Assembly (NCBI GenBank): GCA_015501075.1
Contig: JADNYJ010000527.1
Coordinates: 1-21,674 of the forward strand
Direction: 5' to 3'
Origin: Gymnopilus junonius
Lineage: Eukaryota; Basidiomycota; Agaricomycetes; Agaricales; Galerinaceae
Length of the DNA stretch: 21,674 nt
Shown piece by piece: positions 1 to 9,710 of the stretch (within the stretch, counting starts at the first letter, position 1; each line of letters begins with the position of its first letter). Made by a program: the position numbers and the translations under genes. The notes below the pieces were generated by a model that worked only from the letters and a program-made list of their open reading frames with translations, was not told where the DNA came from and made no database searches.

Positions 1-243
1 GGGAAGAACATTTGGGTCTGCTTTAGGAATGATGAAGCAGGGAGAAGCATATGCAGAAGAGGAAAGACGGATGCGCCCAGCATCAAGATGTTGTCCGATC
101 AGCATTTGAAAAGCCTCACAATATTTACGTGGGCAGGCATATGTCCTGTTCACAATGCAGGCTTCAGCATCCTTCAATTTGATATGCGCGAGGTAGTTGG
201 TAGGTAAATGGTCAATGTGAGGGATGGGTTCAAATATATCTCT
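1..243 (-). mobile_element. Ty3/gypsy retrotransposon reverse transcriptase, fragment cut by left edge
   Basis: Read on the minus strand, about 80 codons are open without a stop to the window edge. The protein shows the start of a Ty3/gypsy reverse transcriptase domain: an acidic/Pro linker (IFEPIPHIDHLP), the block KLKDAEACIVNRTYACPRKY, then the first RT motif LDAGRIRLSSSAYASP followed by FIIPKADPNVLP. This matches the basidiomycete gypsy layout in which a short primer-grip region precedes R-I-R-x-S-x-S-x-Y-A-S-P. The polymerase palm with the catalytic YxDD, RNase H and integrase would lie beyond position 1, so activity cannot be judged. No LTR, primer-binding site or gag frame was recognised upstream (244-893). 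A solo relic and the edge of an intact copy are both possible. Confidence 0.85.
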
Positions 244-893
244 AGACAGTGAATTGTGTACTTACCTTGAGTCCATCTCAAGGCACCGTTTGCCGTGCCG
301 CTTACTGTTCAGGTCCCATCACAAAACGGGCTGCTTCCCAGCCAAGTTGTGGGTTCCTACCTCCCTCTGTTCTCACCATCTCAGAAATGACTGAACTGCC
401 TTCTGACAGCTCTGCTGCCACCCACTGTCACCATCTTCATCAGGAAAAAGGGTCTTGTCTCTCAGAATAGACAAGAGTTGTGAGAAGAACAACAGAGAAA
501 GCAAGAGAGCCTCAGAGCAGCTAGAGCTCCAAAGGGTGCCAGACAGCCACAGAGCAAAGTCTTGACCGTGGGTCCTGAGGCCAATTTCTCTGAGGTGCTC
601 TAAGATGCTTCTGCAAGCCCTCTAACAGTCTGGAGATCCCTCAAGACTCTTTGACAGATTGGGAATTTTTTGTTCTCCGTTGCTCTGACAGGCTCTGACA
701 CTCTCTAGGACAACATGTGGGAGGCAAATGGAATATATTTTTATTGCAATTAGGAAAGAATGTATGTAGTGTGCTCTTTAAAGTAGTGAGGCCCAGGGAA
801 CAAGGAGCACATGAGGCAATAGAAGACAGGAAAAGAGATAGTAAAGTAGTACCCATCTAATATGTGACCAGAAATGAAGCATCAATGACGTTG
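244..893. other. Intergenic stretch between retroelement fragment and DUF6532 gene
   Basis: No convincing gene is seen. On the minus strand around 250-350 a short run (GWEAARFVMGPEQ, then a stop) is coding-like and in the position expected for sequence upstream of a gypsy reverse transcriptase, so part of this stretch may be decayed retroelement. The right part (700-893) should hold the 3' UTR and polyadenylation region of the DUF6532 gene; AT-rich sequence near 730-760 would fit. No terminal repeats were found. Confidence 0.4.
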
Positions 894-3057
894 CTAGAAC
901 ACCTCAGCCATCCCATTGTCGGCAATACTGTCGAGGTCCTCTGGTTTGACATCCTTGATCTCTTCTTCATTCACTTCCTCTTCTTCCATCAGCAGATAGC
1001 TCAAGTCACTGCAAGTGAGACTGCGTTGAAAGGAAAGATAAAAGTTAGAAATAAAAAATGAACCGACTGAACTCAATTTCTCACATAATTGACTTATACA
1101 CTGCCGCTGGGTACGCATCAGACCATTTCTTCGACTTCTGAACCAGGCCCCTCCACGTACTCGAATGGTGCATAAATCTAAAGCAATCCATTAGCTGTGA
1201 ATCATCTTCATAAGAGCAGGACCTTGCACCTATTCCGTACAGAATTTTCACGGAATTGGGTAATAGATAGAGTTCCTGGACGATACTCCCCTATGCTGTG
1301 TTCAATCTAATGAATAGATAAGAACAAGGCTCACAGAAAAAAAATTGATACTACCGCAGTGACTACCAGAAGAATAATTGTCAATGGAACTTCTTTGTTT
1401 TGAATCATCTTCTTGGTGGTCATTGCTTCTGCCTTGGAACCGTTCTTGGAAGTGTTGAACCAGACGGTCTGGATAAGGTCCTTGATGAATGGGTTTCCAA
1501 AGGGCTTACTACTGTTGAATGTCCTCTCCTGGGTCAAGGCATTAGCAATGAAAGAGAGGCTTGAACAAAAACATACCTTGACATTTAGGTCTCCGTACAG
1601 AAAGTTCGATGCTTGTAGTAACCAAGTAACTTTGTCCGTTACATCTTGCACAGATCCATGAAGGCTCAGATACCCTGCAACCTTGCTACGGGCTTTAGTG
1701 ACAATTGTGTTGAAGAGAACGGTCTTCCCGTAACCAACCTAAAGATGACAACTAAATGAGATGACCAGATAGAGCACACAACACGTACATAAGTCATGAC
1801 TTTCTCTTTCTCTGCATTGTCATTGAGAAGTTGCTTCAGTCCCTCTGTGGCCCTAGGGCGTGAGCTGACACCAAGAGCAGAAGGTGTCTCAGCAATTATG
1901 GTCCAGATCCAGTCAGGCTTCTCAGGATCAGAGTCGAGCTTCCAGTTTCCAAAGCATATCTGTGTACGGAGATGACTTTTGGCCACATCTGCAAGGGCAA
2001 GGACTTCAGGGCTCGAGAACTGTTCACGTACAACTTTGGTACCTCCAGAACTCTTTGGAGGAACTGCCTTCTTTGCGGTGGATGCGGACGACACTTCGGT
2101 CTTGGTAGAAGACAATGACGGGGATACTGAGGCATGTTCAAGCTTCGGCGCACTTGAATTCTTGGAACTTGGCTTTTGATACGCCTTTTCCAACGCTGGT
2201 GTTGAGATTTCCATCTAAAGACAAAGGGCGTCAGTTGATTGTGAGTTGCAATAATATAGATACAATACCCCATTATCTGCCAGGGCATCTCCAGCCGCAC
2301 TAGCCTGAGATTCAGCGGGAGATCCTTGACCATCTTGCTCCTCGACTTCAACTTCTTCCTCGTCGTCGGTATTGTCTTCACCATTCTGAATGCCTCCCTG
2401 TGGTTCATCCTCGTCTTCTACATCCTCTTCGGTCACATTAGTAAAATCTGGAAGACCAGGTACTGTCGTGGTACTGCCCAGTTCTTTGGAAAGCTCTGCC
2501 TCGTCATCACTCAAGATGGTGTGTGATGGCTTAGACTTCTTAGCAGGCGGAGCGTTGTCCTCGGTGTCGTCGTCAGAGTGGTCTTCTTTGTCTCTCATAG
2601 CCCTGTTATGTTCTTGAATAGCTATATAGAAGGGAAAAATGTGTCATTAGAATATAATTTCGAGATAAAAGCATACCAAGGTTTTCCTGAGCCTTTCTCT
2701 TTTTTTCTGCAATCTTCTGCTGAGCAGGACTATTACTCTGGTCCTGGCCCTGTTGGAACTTCAAAAATGCCTGATAATCCTCCCCCAACAGAGTCACAGA
2801 GCCTCCTTTCTCTTTCTTCTTTGACTTCGGGGCTGCGGTCTGACTTGCGGACGTGGGCTTGCTTGCTAGAAGGGTAGTCACTCAGATTATCAGTAGTCTA
2901 CTGCTAGATGAAACAAAAAAAAGCCACCTTTACCAGCAGTACGCTTGGCGTTTCCTGAGCTGGCAGCTTTCCGTTTTGCAGGCATGGTTGTTTCATTCTC
3001 CGGAGCATTTACACCGGCAGATTCAGCAGCAGCAGCTTTTCTAGTAATTGTGGGCAT
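894..3057 (-). CDS. DUF6532 domain protein, complete, nine exons, 576 aa
   Basis: Exons (minus strand) are 2928-3057, 2677-2865, 2269-2621, 1789-2214, 1577-1738, 1355-1528, 1230-1306, 1085-1177 and 894-1020. All introns are GT-AG, 48-64 nt, and phases agree throughout, giving 576 codons plus TAG. The start is the ATG at 3057 (MPTITRKAAAAESAG); upstream in-frame sequence has no other ATG. Residues 1-290 are disordered and charged: Lys-rich tracts (KSKKKEKGG; PPAKKSKPS, likely nuclear signals), an acidic stretch in exon 3 and a Ser/Lys linker. Residues about 295-540 form the DUF6532 domain: LALADVAKSHLRTQICFGN, VGYGKTVLFNTIV, SSKPFGNPFIKDLIQTVWF, QNKEVPLTIILLVVTA, then QFRENSVRNRF and KKWSDAYPAAVYKSI. 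An acidic Glu-rich tail follows. DUF6532 has no known function and is expanded in Agaricomycetes. The intact splicing suggests a live gene. Confidence 0.85.
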
Positions 3058-3328
3058 GAGAGGCAAAGCAAACCCTTGTTGTGTAGCAAGCCAATGAGAG
3101 ATGGAAGTGGATGACAAGAATTATGAGGTCGTTTTCATTTTCGGGACAATATAGATACCACGTGACAATAGACATTATAAAACAAAAGGTAGGATACTCG
3201 TATATTTGACAAGGTACAGAATGTAATATGGAAGAGATGACGAGAAATTAGACCTTTGACAGAGTAGGAAATCTACCTATGGCCACTGTAATGGTCATCA
3301 TCATCCATGACAATGAAATGTCGCATTG
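3058..3328 (-). promoter_or_regulatory. Promoter region of the DUF6532 gene, with CACGTG box
   Basis: The 271 bp between the oxygenase stop and the DUF6532 ATG must hold both the 3' UTR of the former and the promoter of the latter. A palindromic CACGTG lies at 3159-3164 within GTCACGTGG (minus strand), about 105 bp before the ATG, a fit to a bHLH-type binding site. A similar box sits about 90 bp before the oxygenase ATG. No clear TATA box is assigned. Confidence 0.35.
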
Positions 3329-3700
3329 TCAAGCCATCCATTTCCATTTTTCTCCCAACCTTTTCATGCATTTGTCAGTATGAAGGACCAAAGAAATGTG
3401 CTTCCCTTTGAAGTGAAGGTTCAGGTGGGTAAAAGCTTTGGAGGGAAAGACCACCACATCCCCACTCCTCATTCTCAAAATGACACTGGGTTCGACCAAG
3501 ACCAGCTCTCCGCCTACGCAGTCCGAGATGATGAGTACCAGGCAGATGTCTTTGTCCCCAGTGTCTCTGTGCATGCAGGTAGAGACATTGACATTGAGAA
3601 CGAAACCAGCAAATGGGTACACGGGGGACGTAGTGCTGTTTGGAAGGAACTGCACACTGATGGACAGGGAGAGAAATGTGTCTGGGAAAAGGCATTTTAA
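3329..3700 (-). other. Catalytic domain exon of the TET/JBP oxygenase
   Basis: Single exon preceded by a 52-nt intron (3701-3752, GTAAGC to AATATAG, branch-like GCTGATG) that joins FEWIYAT to LKCLFPDTF in phase 0. It encodes about 123 residues, carries the HRD motif and the distal His, and ends with KWKWMA and TGA at 3329-3331. From memory of fungal relatives, the segment after the distal His usually reads G-x-R-x-S, where Arg is the probable 2-oxoglutarate ligand; here it reads GKHIS, with His in place of Arg. The domain is otherwise full length for the family. Confidence 0.75.
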
Positions 3701-6700
3701 CTATATTGAAGACATCAGCATTGGCCTGTGAAGTCATTGGCAATTAGCTTACAGTTGCATAGATCCACTCAAAGACCGGACGCAAAGCATCCAACAGCAT
3801 TTGATAGACCTCTTGATTATCTTTGATTTCTTTGCTAAGCCTGGGGACATTCAGGCTTGTGTTGACAGGTCTTCGGCCATCCCTCTGTAGTGTAGAAGGA
3901 TCTGCAGTAGAAGGAGCTCCATACCCCTAAAGACAAACATTCATTAAGCTGACTGACGAGGAAGACCAATCCGGGTTTTAAACTCACATTCTTGGCAAAT
4001 CTGGGGTACCATGAGGCATGAAGAGCACCAAATATGTTGTTGATGCCTTCAGATTCGGTGTCGACATATTTGACTTGGCCAGAGAGGATATATTCCATCT
4101 TATGCAGCAATGTATCCCTCATAGAATCCTTCATATGATCCCAAAACATTAGAAGGAGGTTGCTGTTGGCATCGTTGATATGCAACATTCGCCTGAACAC
4201 CCTTAGTCAGACAGAGATGTCATTGAGAATTGGGAAAGCAAGAACATACCCTTCTATAATTCTGTAATCAAGACCCAGAAAAGTCTGGTGATTGGGTCGC
4301 TTGCCGCTGGTGAGTTGCTTTCGATACTATATGAGTGTGGTGGTCAGTTTAAGTCCAAGTTAGATAACAGGGAAATGATAACGTACCCGCTTCTCAAACT
4401 CTTCAAGAGTCTCCGGGTAATCTGCTTTTGCAGCAAACCCCCTTTGGCGCTCTGTTCTTCAAACCTCCTTCAAAATCAGTCGGATAAAAAACCCTAGTGT
4501 TGTAGTTGAGCTGAGGCTTGAAGTTGACTTTGAACATGTATAGCAGTTCATCATCCATACTTGAGTTCCAGTCCAGAGGAGTCACCTCGTCGTCAGATTC
4601 TGATATGTCATCCTCTTCTTCGCCAGCAAGAACATGACTGCTGCTCTGTGGGCGACCAATAGGCTGCTGGCTTGAGGAGTGGTCATGGGAGTGGCCATCA
4701 TCATGGGGGTAGCAGGTGCGGTGGGCCTAGACGGAGTGGCAGGTGAGGCATTCTAGGAGGAGTAGGGAGGTAGTTGTTGTTGTCTGAGAGCATACGGCGA
4801 CCCCAAGGACCAGCTTCTCTGGCAGCTTTGATTGCAGCTGAAAAGTCGACAGGCGTAAAAAGGCCGGTATTCAGCAGATCAAGAGATGGACCTCCTGGAA
4901 GTTCAACTTGCAGCTGACATTCCACCCAAGCATCCCAGTCCCTGGCCTTGATGAAGTCACTGTTCAAGCAAATAAACCCAATGCACATGGAGAGATTTAA
5001 GGCCTACTTACTTGAATAGCTTGAAGCTATCGAATATGGTGTCCGTCGTAACCAGTTCGTGCAATTGACATCCTGGGTGACATAGAAGGACTGCAGGAAT
5101 TCTGTCGGAAAGAAGCAGGTCATGCGAAGGGGATACTTCTGTCGAAGCATGGCAATGGCAGGAATGACATTCTTCCTTATCAGCATTCCGAGAGGGGACT
5201 CTATAAACGGAGTCAACTGGTGGACAGATTGACAATTGTAGCAATGGACTTACTGCTAGGAAAGCGTATGAAACGCGCAATCACTCCAATAGTTGCTGCA
5301 TCAATACTGAGCAACTTTGTCTTGAGTTTTGCGCATGCAATCATTACAAGAAGGTACATAGACCCTATTTTCTAGTCAGCCTTTAGATATTCACAAGAAA
5401 GAATAGAGACTGACCAGCACCAGCCATTTCTGATGGCTACCAGCCCATGAAAAAGGTAGATCCTTAACTTCCATCGAGGTAGTTTTGTTCGGGGTTCAAG
5501 GTCATTCCAAACGTCACTGATTAAGTATCCATGGTGAGCGTTCAGAAACCTACAATAATACATTAGATTGGTGCCATCATGAATCGAAGTGGAAGTTGAA
5601 CATACCGCTGTATCAGGCAGGCAAGTTTTATTGCATTTAAAAAATAAACAAGCTGAAGAAGAGCTTCAGTCTGCTCTGCCATAGCATGCTCTGCAAAATG
5701 GCTGATCCTCCCTAGAATATCGTCGGCTGAAGGTGCATTGCTGACGCCATTGAAAAATGCCGACAGCTCTTCAACTGAGGACTTCCCAAAATGAGTTGTA
5801 ATAGTTGCTCCGGCTGGCCAATGAATGTCACTTCCTTCTCTTTCCCCTTCCCCTTCCCCTTCAGCTTCTTTCCTGGGCTAGGATGTAGGCAGATGTCCCC
5901 GAGGGAGTCCAATGCAACGAAAAACTGACGAACAGTCATGTCAGGAGGAGGGTCTTCTGCAATGGGCATAGCACTTGCATTCGAATATGTGGGTGGTCCT
6001 CTCGGCCTGTTGCGCTGTCGTCCATCTCCTGGTCCAGATTCAGGTCAGTCGCTGGCAAGAAAAAGCATCTAGATTTTTGTCTCTTGGGGCGTCGTTTTGA
6101 ATCAGAGCATTGGCGGTTCTGCAAGGGCGGTTGGGCTCGCGAATAGTGTTTGCACTTGCTCGAGGACAATAGTTGGGGAATGCCACACCCCATCCACCCC
6201 ATCCACCCCACCACCACCCACCACCCCACCTCCTCCTCCACCCACCACCCCACCACCACCACCACCTCCTCCTCCTCCTCTTCCTCCAACCTCCACCGCT
6301 GCCTCCTCCACCACCTCCACCTCCAGGGCCAAGACCGCCATTTCCACCAGCCAGAGGATCGTACCCCAGCCATCTGAACAAACTTTCAGTACTTCCACGG
6401 TTTGGCGATTGGCCCCCCGCCATCATTGTCTCCGTTGTCACCATTGTCGTCCTCACTGTCACCAAGATCGTTGTCGCCCATGGGGTCATCATGATGCTCA
6501 TCGCTATCCCAATTCATATCAAAGGATGCGTGGGCAGGTCCAGCTGCGGATGGATCTGGAGCATGGAGTCGAGGTGCTGGAGGAATGATGACCTCCTCCA
6601 TGTCCTCGTTCTCTTCCTGATCCTCATCAACTGCCGAGAATCCATGGCTGGAAGGCTGACAATCGATTCGCTGGAGAGGTCGCATTGGCGATGTGAGGTC

Positions 6701-7434
6701 TCGAGGGTCAACACAAGGAGTCGGATCGCCCGGATTCGAAGAAGACGGCATCAACAGATGGGGTGGGTAGGTTTGCGCCGCAATTAGAGGATCATTGGTG
6801 ACCATATTGAAGGAATATACACCGCATTGCCCAGGCTGTACAATAGAACTCTGAATAATGATATGGAGATTAGCAACTCATACGCTCGTCTCAAAAGATG
6901 AGGACATACGCAAGGTAAGGGGATCCAGCATCTTGCAGAGTGGGAAGAGGTTTAGGTGTCCCAGATCCTACAGGAAAGGAGGAGCTCGAGAGGTCTGGAA
7001 AGGCGACCGGGTGATCGGAACGGCTGGAACTGGATTTTGCACATCCGAAGTCGATAGATAACCCAAAAGTATTATTAGGCCTGAAGTCAAAGCCTGATGA
7101 CCTCAAGTCAGCCAAAAAAGGCATTGCCATGCCAGGATTCGAACCCCTTGTCTATTGCAATCACACTGTCAAACCTTGTTTTAAAAGAGATGCCGCAAAG
7201 ATCACATACCTGCAAGGAAGCCGGTGGAAGGTGAGGACTGGCAGCAAGAAATGAGAGTGTTGCTGAAGGTATTCCCCAAGGGCCAGAGGTTGACTGAGCA
7301 GAGTTGAGGGCACCCTGCAGTTTCAGAGCAATTGCTGCTCATTCAAATTCATCAATGACATCCTCTCCAGGAGCGCCGGAGAGGGCAGCGACGATACGGG
7401 CAAGCTCAGACGGGGAGAGGACTACGTTCGACAT
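3329..7434 (-). CDS. TET/JBP-type 2-oxoglutarate/Fe(II) dioxygenase gene, multi-exon, frame breaks in the middle
   Basis: Likely start is ATG 7434 (MSNVVLSPSELARIVAALSG). Exons: 7360-7434, 7210-7314, 6910-7151, 6848 to about 6050, 5606 to about 6028, 5415-5549, 5254-5364, 5012-5200, 4387-4959, 4250-4326, 3988-4192, 3753-3926, 3329-3700; introns 45-61 nt. The N-terminal half is disordered: acidic Asp/Asn tracts, then a Gly-rich segment. The middle is helical (HFAEHAMAEQTEALLQLVYF; KLRIYLFHGLVAIRNGWC). The last exon holds the double-stranded beta-helix: PVYPFAGFVLNVNVSTCMHR, with metal-binding H-x-D (HRD), the block CLVLIISDCVGGELVLVEPS, GDVVVFPS, and the distal His block THLNLHFKGKHISLVLHTD. 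Fungal TET/JBP enzymes are thought to oxidise 5-methylcytosine. Breaks occur near 6413-6418, 5830, 5365, 5065, 4705-4709 and 4438-4442; exons from 4387 down are clean. It may be a decaying gene or carry sequencing errors. No transposase is fused or adjacent. Confidence 0.75.
6180..6325. repeat. CCA/CCT trinucleotide microsatellite inside the oxygenase gene
   Basis: The plus strand carries mixed repeats of CCACC, CAC and CCT units over about 140 bp. On the coding (minus) strand they read GGT/GGA/GGG, so in the frame entering from upstream (LAGGNGGLGP) the run gives poly-Gly, then Arg/Trp-rich sequence as the unit register changes. The exon leading in (6386-6848) and the residues leading out (AFPNYCPRASANTIREPNRP) are both coding-like, so the array appears to lie within an exon as a length-variable Gly-rich linker. 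It is a natural place for slippage-made frame shifts. Confidence 0.8.
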
Positions 7435-7700
7435 CGACGACGACAGAAGAGTGGGAGGTCCGGAGGGCACGAGGACGCGACGTGGTCGATGTCGAAGTCC
7501 GAACTTGCAGGACGCGACAGTCACGTGCAACGTCACGCAAACCTATGGACGCGTCCAAGTCGCGTCTGCTTGTTGATCCTCACCCTCATTGTTGATACCT
7601 GCCTCTGGGAAAGTGCGAACTCAAATCGACCTTCGAGTTTGCACTTTCCCACCTCCATACCCGCCTCGACCCTGCCTTGAACCGACCGATTAACGCCTCT
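7435..7700 (-). promoter_or_regulatory. Probable promoter of the oxygenase gene: CACGTG, GGACGCGTCC palindrome and hairpin
   Basis: Upstream of the ATG at 7434 lie a CACGTG box (7522-7527), the 10-bp palindrome GGACGCGTCC (7547-7556, containing the MCB-like ACGCGT core), the motif TCGCGTCTGCTTGTTGAT (from 7560), and a near-perfect 16-bp hairpin (arms 7607-7622 and 7635-7650, one G:T pair, 12-nt loop). The order CACGTG, TCGCGTCT, TTGTTGAT, GAAAGTG-hairpin recurs at 14200-14304, which suggests a shared module. Factor identities are inferred only from motif cores. Confidence 0.45.
7607..7650. repeat. Inverted repeat (hairpin), copy A
   Basis: Left arm GGGAAAGTGCGAACTC (7607-7622) pairs with right arm GAGTTTGCACTTTCCC (7635-7650) with a single C/T difference, around a 12-nt loop. 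It is preceded by two TTGTTGAT copies (7570-7577 and 7589-7596). A related but bulged hairpin is at 14265-14304. Confidence 0.8.
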
Positions 7701-9300
7701 GCACCACTCCTCAGCCACCTCCTCATCCCCATCGCTTTCCCAATGCAATCGACGATATCGGTCGCAAGACGAACCGAACCGTATGGTGGCGCGTTACCTG
7801 GAGGCCCGCAAGATGGCCGGTGATGGCGGTGGGAGTCTTTGAACTCTGTCGTGTGAGTCTATAGTCAAGGTAAGTATCACAGGATCAGGTACCTCTGCGA
7901 GTATGACGTACTGACTTATCACTTACTATCTTTGATCTTAGGATCTCAGTTCTTATCTGGTGTCATATCGACCTTACATTCACCGTGATCAATGCGCACC
8001 GGCGCCAGCTTCATACATGCATCGAGTTCGATTTCAAGCTATCTACAGCCAGCTCCCTTCTTGTGGACCTCCTCCAACTCGATTGTGGATCCACATCCTC
8101 CCCACCTCACGACGAGTCTGACAAGCAATCGCAACTCGGCCATCATCCCATCCCCTCCTCACCTTCTTTGACCCTACTCCGCCCACTGTACAGGTATAGA
8201 GATGATCGATGGCATCGATGGAGACTGGATGAGAAGATGAGGTCGACTCGGTCTCTTGGCAAGCTGTCGCAGCCATTCTTGTTGCTCATCGGAGATGGGC
8301 AGTAGCAGCAGCTACCTCCGTGTACCCCATATCTGGACCTTTGTCGTGCCTCGGCCGCAACCCTCATCGACCTTCCTATGTCCAGCCAGACCCAGCTACC
8401 ACAGGTCCACACATGTACAGTGAGATCGACGTCCTCGTCCTCTTCCTCCCCCCTCATCCTACCCTTTCTTCTCCCCGTTCCTCTTTTCCACGACGCGCGG
8501 CGACGACGACTACCACAGGACCCGGAAACATCACTTCATTCCTCCGTCCTTCTTCACTGGCACCCTGCACCCTGCACCAACAGCTCTCCAGTCGTCCCCC
8601 ACCCCCGCACTAGTACCTCCTGCCTTCGAGAAGCACTCAAGTACTCAGGCTCACTGACAAGCACGGCTCGCTGCCATCATTCCACCTCCCAATCTCAGTA
8701 CGGAACTCGCCAACCTACCCACCGGACGTTGGATGGAACGTTGGTCTTTCTTCCCCTCCGCACCACTGCACTTTCATCCAGAGTCTAGCGGCCTCTCCTC
8801 CCTCCCATTCAGCGCCGCCACCAGCACCCACACAGCTCGAAATCGCTTTCCTACACCCTTTGACTCGCACTGTGCGACGACTTTGTCTTCAGCAGCCCCT
8901 TCTAGCGACTCGAAGCTCCTTTTCCGGCACCCCAGACACCCCAGCTCAACAATTCTCTTCTGTAGCCCTTGATTCGCACCCTGCACCGTCATTCGTCATC
9001 GTCCTCAGCAGCCAACCACCTCGCGAGCACGACATGAGCGTGATTTCCAATGGTCCATCCTCAACAACCCGCACATGATGGGCAGTAGCTGAGCTCTCAT
9101 CGTGTTTTGGGACTCTCCATCTCTGCACGGCAAGGGGGTGGGCGGTCACCCTGCTCACCGTCTCTTTGTTAGGTCAGCATTAATACCTTCCACCCTCAAT
9201 TTCTCCGCTGCTCCATCCCACTGTCACCAGCAGCACACGCAATGACAGAATGCAGCAAGGGCGCGCCATCCCACTCGTAGGCGAGCCGCGAAGACATTCA
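7651..9300. other. Pyrimidine-rich stretch without a recognisable gene
   Basis: About 1.65 kb in which the plus strand is dominated by C and T, especially 8100-9000. Open frames here are short and made of Ser/Pro/Thr, as expected from composition. A plausible intron-like segment (GTAAGT near 7870 to CTTAG near 7941) is seen but no protein with it. A loose tandem duplication is present (see 8856-9018). It could be a long 5' region of flanking genes, a non-coding transcript, or decayed repeat DNA; nothing decides between these. Confidence 0.4.
8856..9018. repeat. Degenerate direct repeat, period about 100 bp
   Basis: Two diverged copies share the order CTTTGACTCGCAC / CTTGATTCGCACC, then CGACGACTTTGTC / CGTCATTCGTCATCG, then CTTCAGCAGCC / CCTCAGCAGCC. 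The first is around 8858-8897 and the second around 8968-9014. Match is partial and read by eye. Confidence 0.4.
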
Positions 9301-9307
9301 CACCCAT

Positions 9308-9710
9308 CTACAAGTAGACAGAGAGCTTCCAGACAAAGCTAGAGCTTGGCATGAGGTGAGTATGCACCTCTATCATGTGGACTTGGGTCGAATACATACT
9401 GATTTGTAGTTTGGTTTCTTCAGCCCTTGGAATCCCTGGCACCCAGCCATTCCGCTGCCGCCAGCATCGACAAGATAACTGGCTGCATTGATGCATGCAG
9501 AGCTGGAGCGAGCTTCATCGCCTTCATCCTCGCTGCCGTCTTGTCGGCTCATGCTCTTCCCGTAAGTGGTCTTGTGCACCTGTAACCAGCTCTGTTGTTC
9601 ATGCTGACATCGTTGATTTTTAGACCACTATTCTGGGTGTTGAGGTGGCCACTCACGACGTCATTCATGGTGCAGTGGACGTGCCCTTGAAGCTCATAGG
9701 CATGGCTCAG
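9308..9710 (+). pseudogene. Spliceable coding remnant just before the tandem array
   Basis: Two well-formed introns are present: 9356-9409 (GTGAGT to TTGTAG, branch TACTGAT) and 9562-9623 (GTAAGT to TTTTTAG, branch GCTGACA). Joining across the second gives a continuous frame containing SIDKITGCIDACRAGASFIA, FILAAVLSAHALP, then TTILGVEVATHDVIHGAVDV and LKLIGMAQVPV, leading directly into the array. The frame into the first intron does not match without a shift, so this is treated as a relic or a misjoined model. The family is not recognised. Alternating small hydrophobic and Ala residues suggest amphipathic helices. It might be the 5' part of the HAM1-type relic downstream, but this is not shown. 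Confidence 0.4.

Noticed and set aside
1..893. An LTR pair belonging to the Ty3/gypsy fragment
   Set aside because: No TG...CA-bounded direct repeats or primer-binding site could be seen, and only the start of the reverse transcriptase is in the window.
1896..2408. 170-codon minus-strand frame inside the DUF6532 gene
   Set aside because: It runs through an intron and in the wrong phase of exons 3 and 4, whose spliced frame is consistent from ATG to stop.
6097..6588. Long plus-strand Pro-rich frames over the CCA/CCT array
   Set aside because: They are the antisense of the oxygenase gene's Gly-rich exon and owe their openness to the microsatellite.
7129..7146. GGTTCGAATCC on the minus strand, an exact match to a tRNA B box
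   Set aside because: The flanking bases do not form a T-arm stem, and no A box, acceptor stem or anticodon arm is found upstream. The sequence lies in a well-spliced exon of the oxygenase gene.
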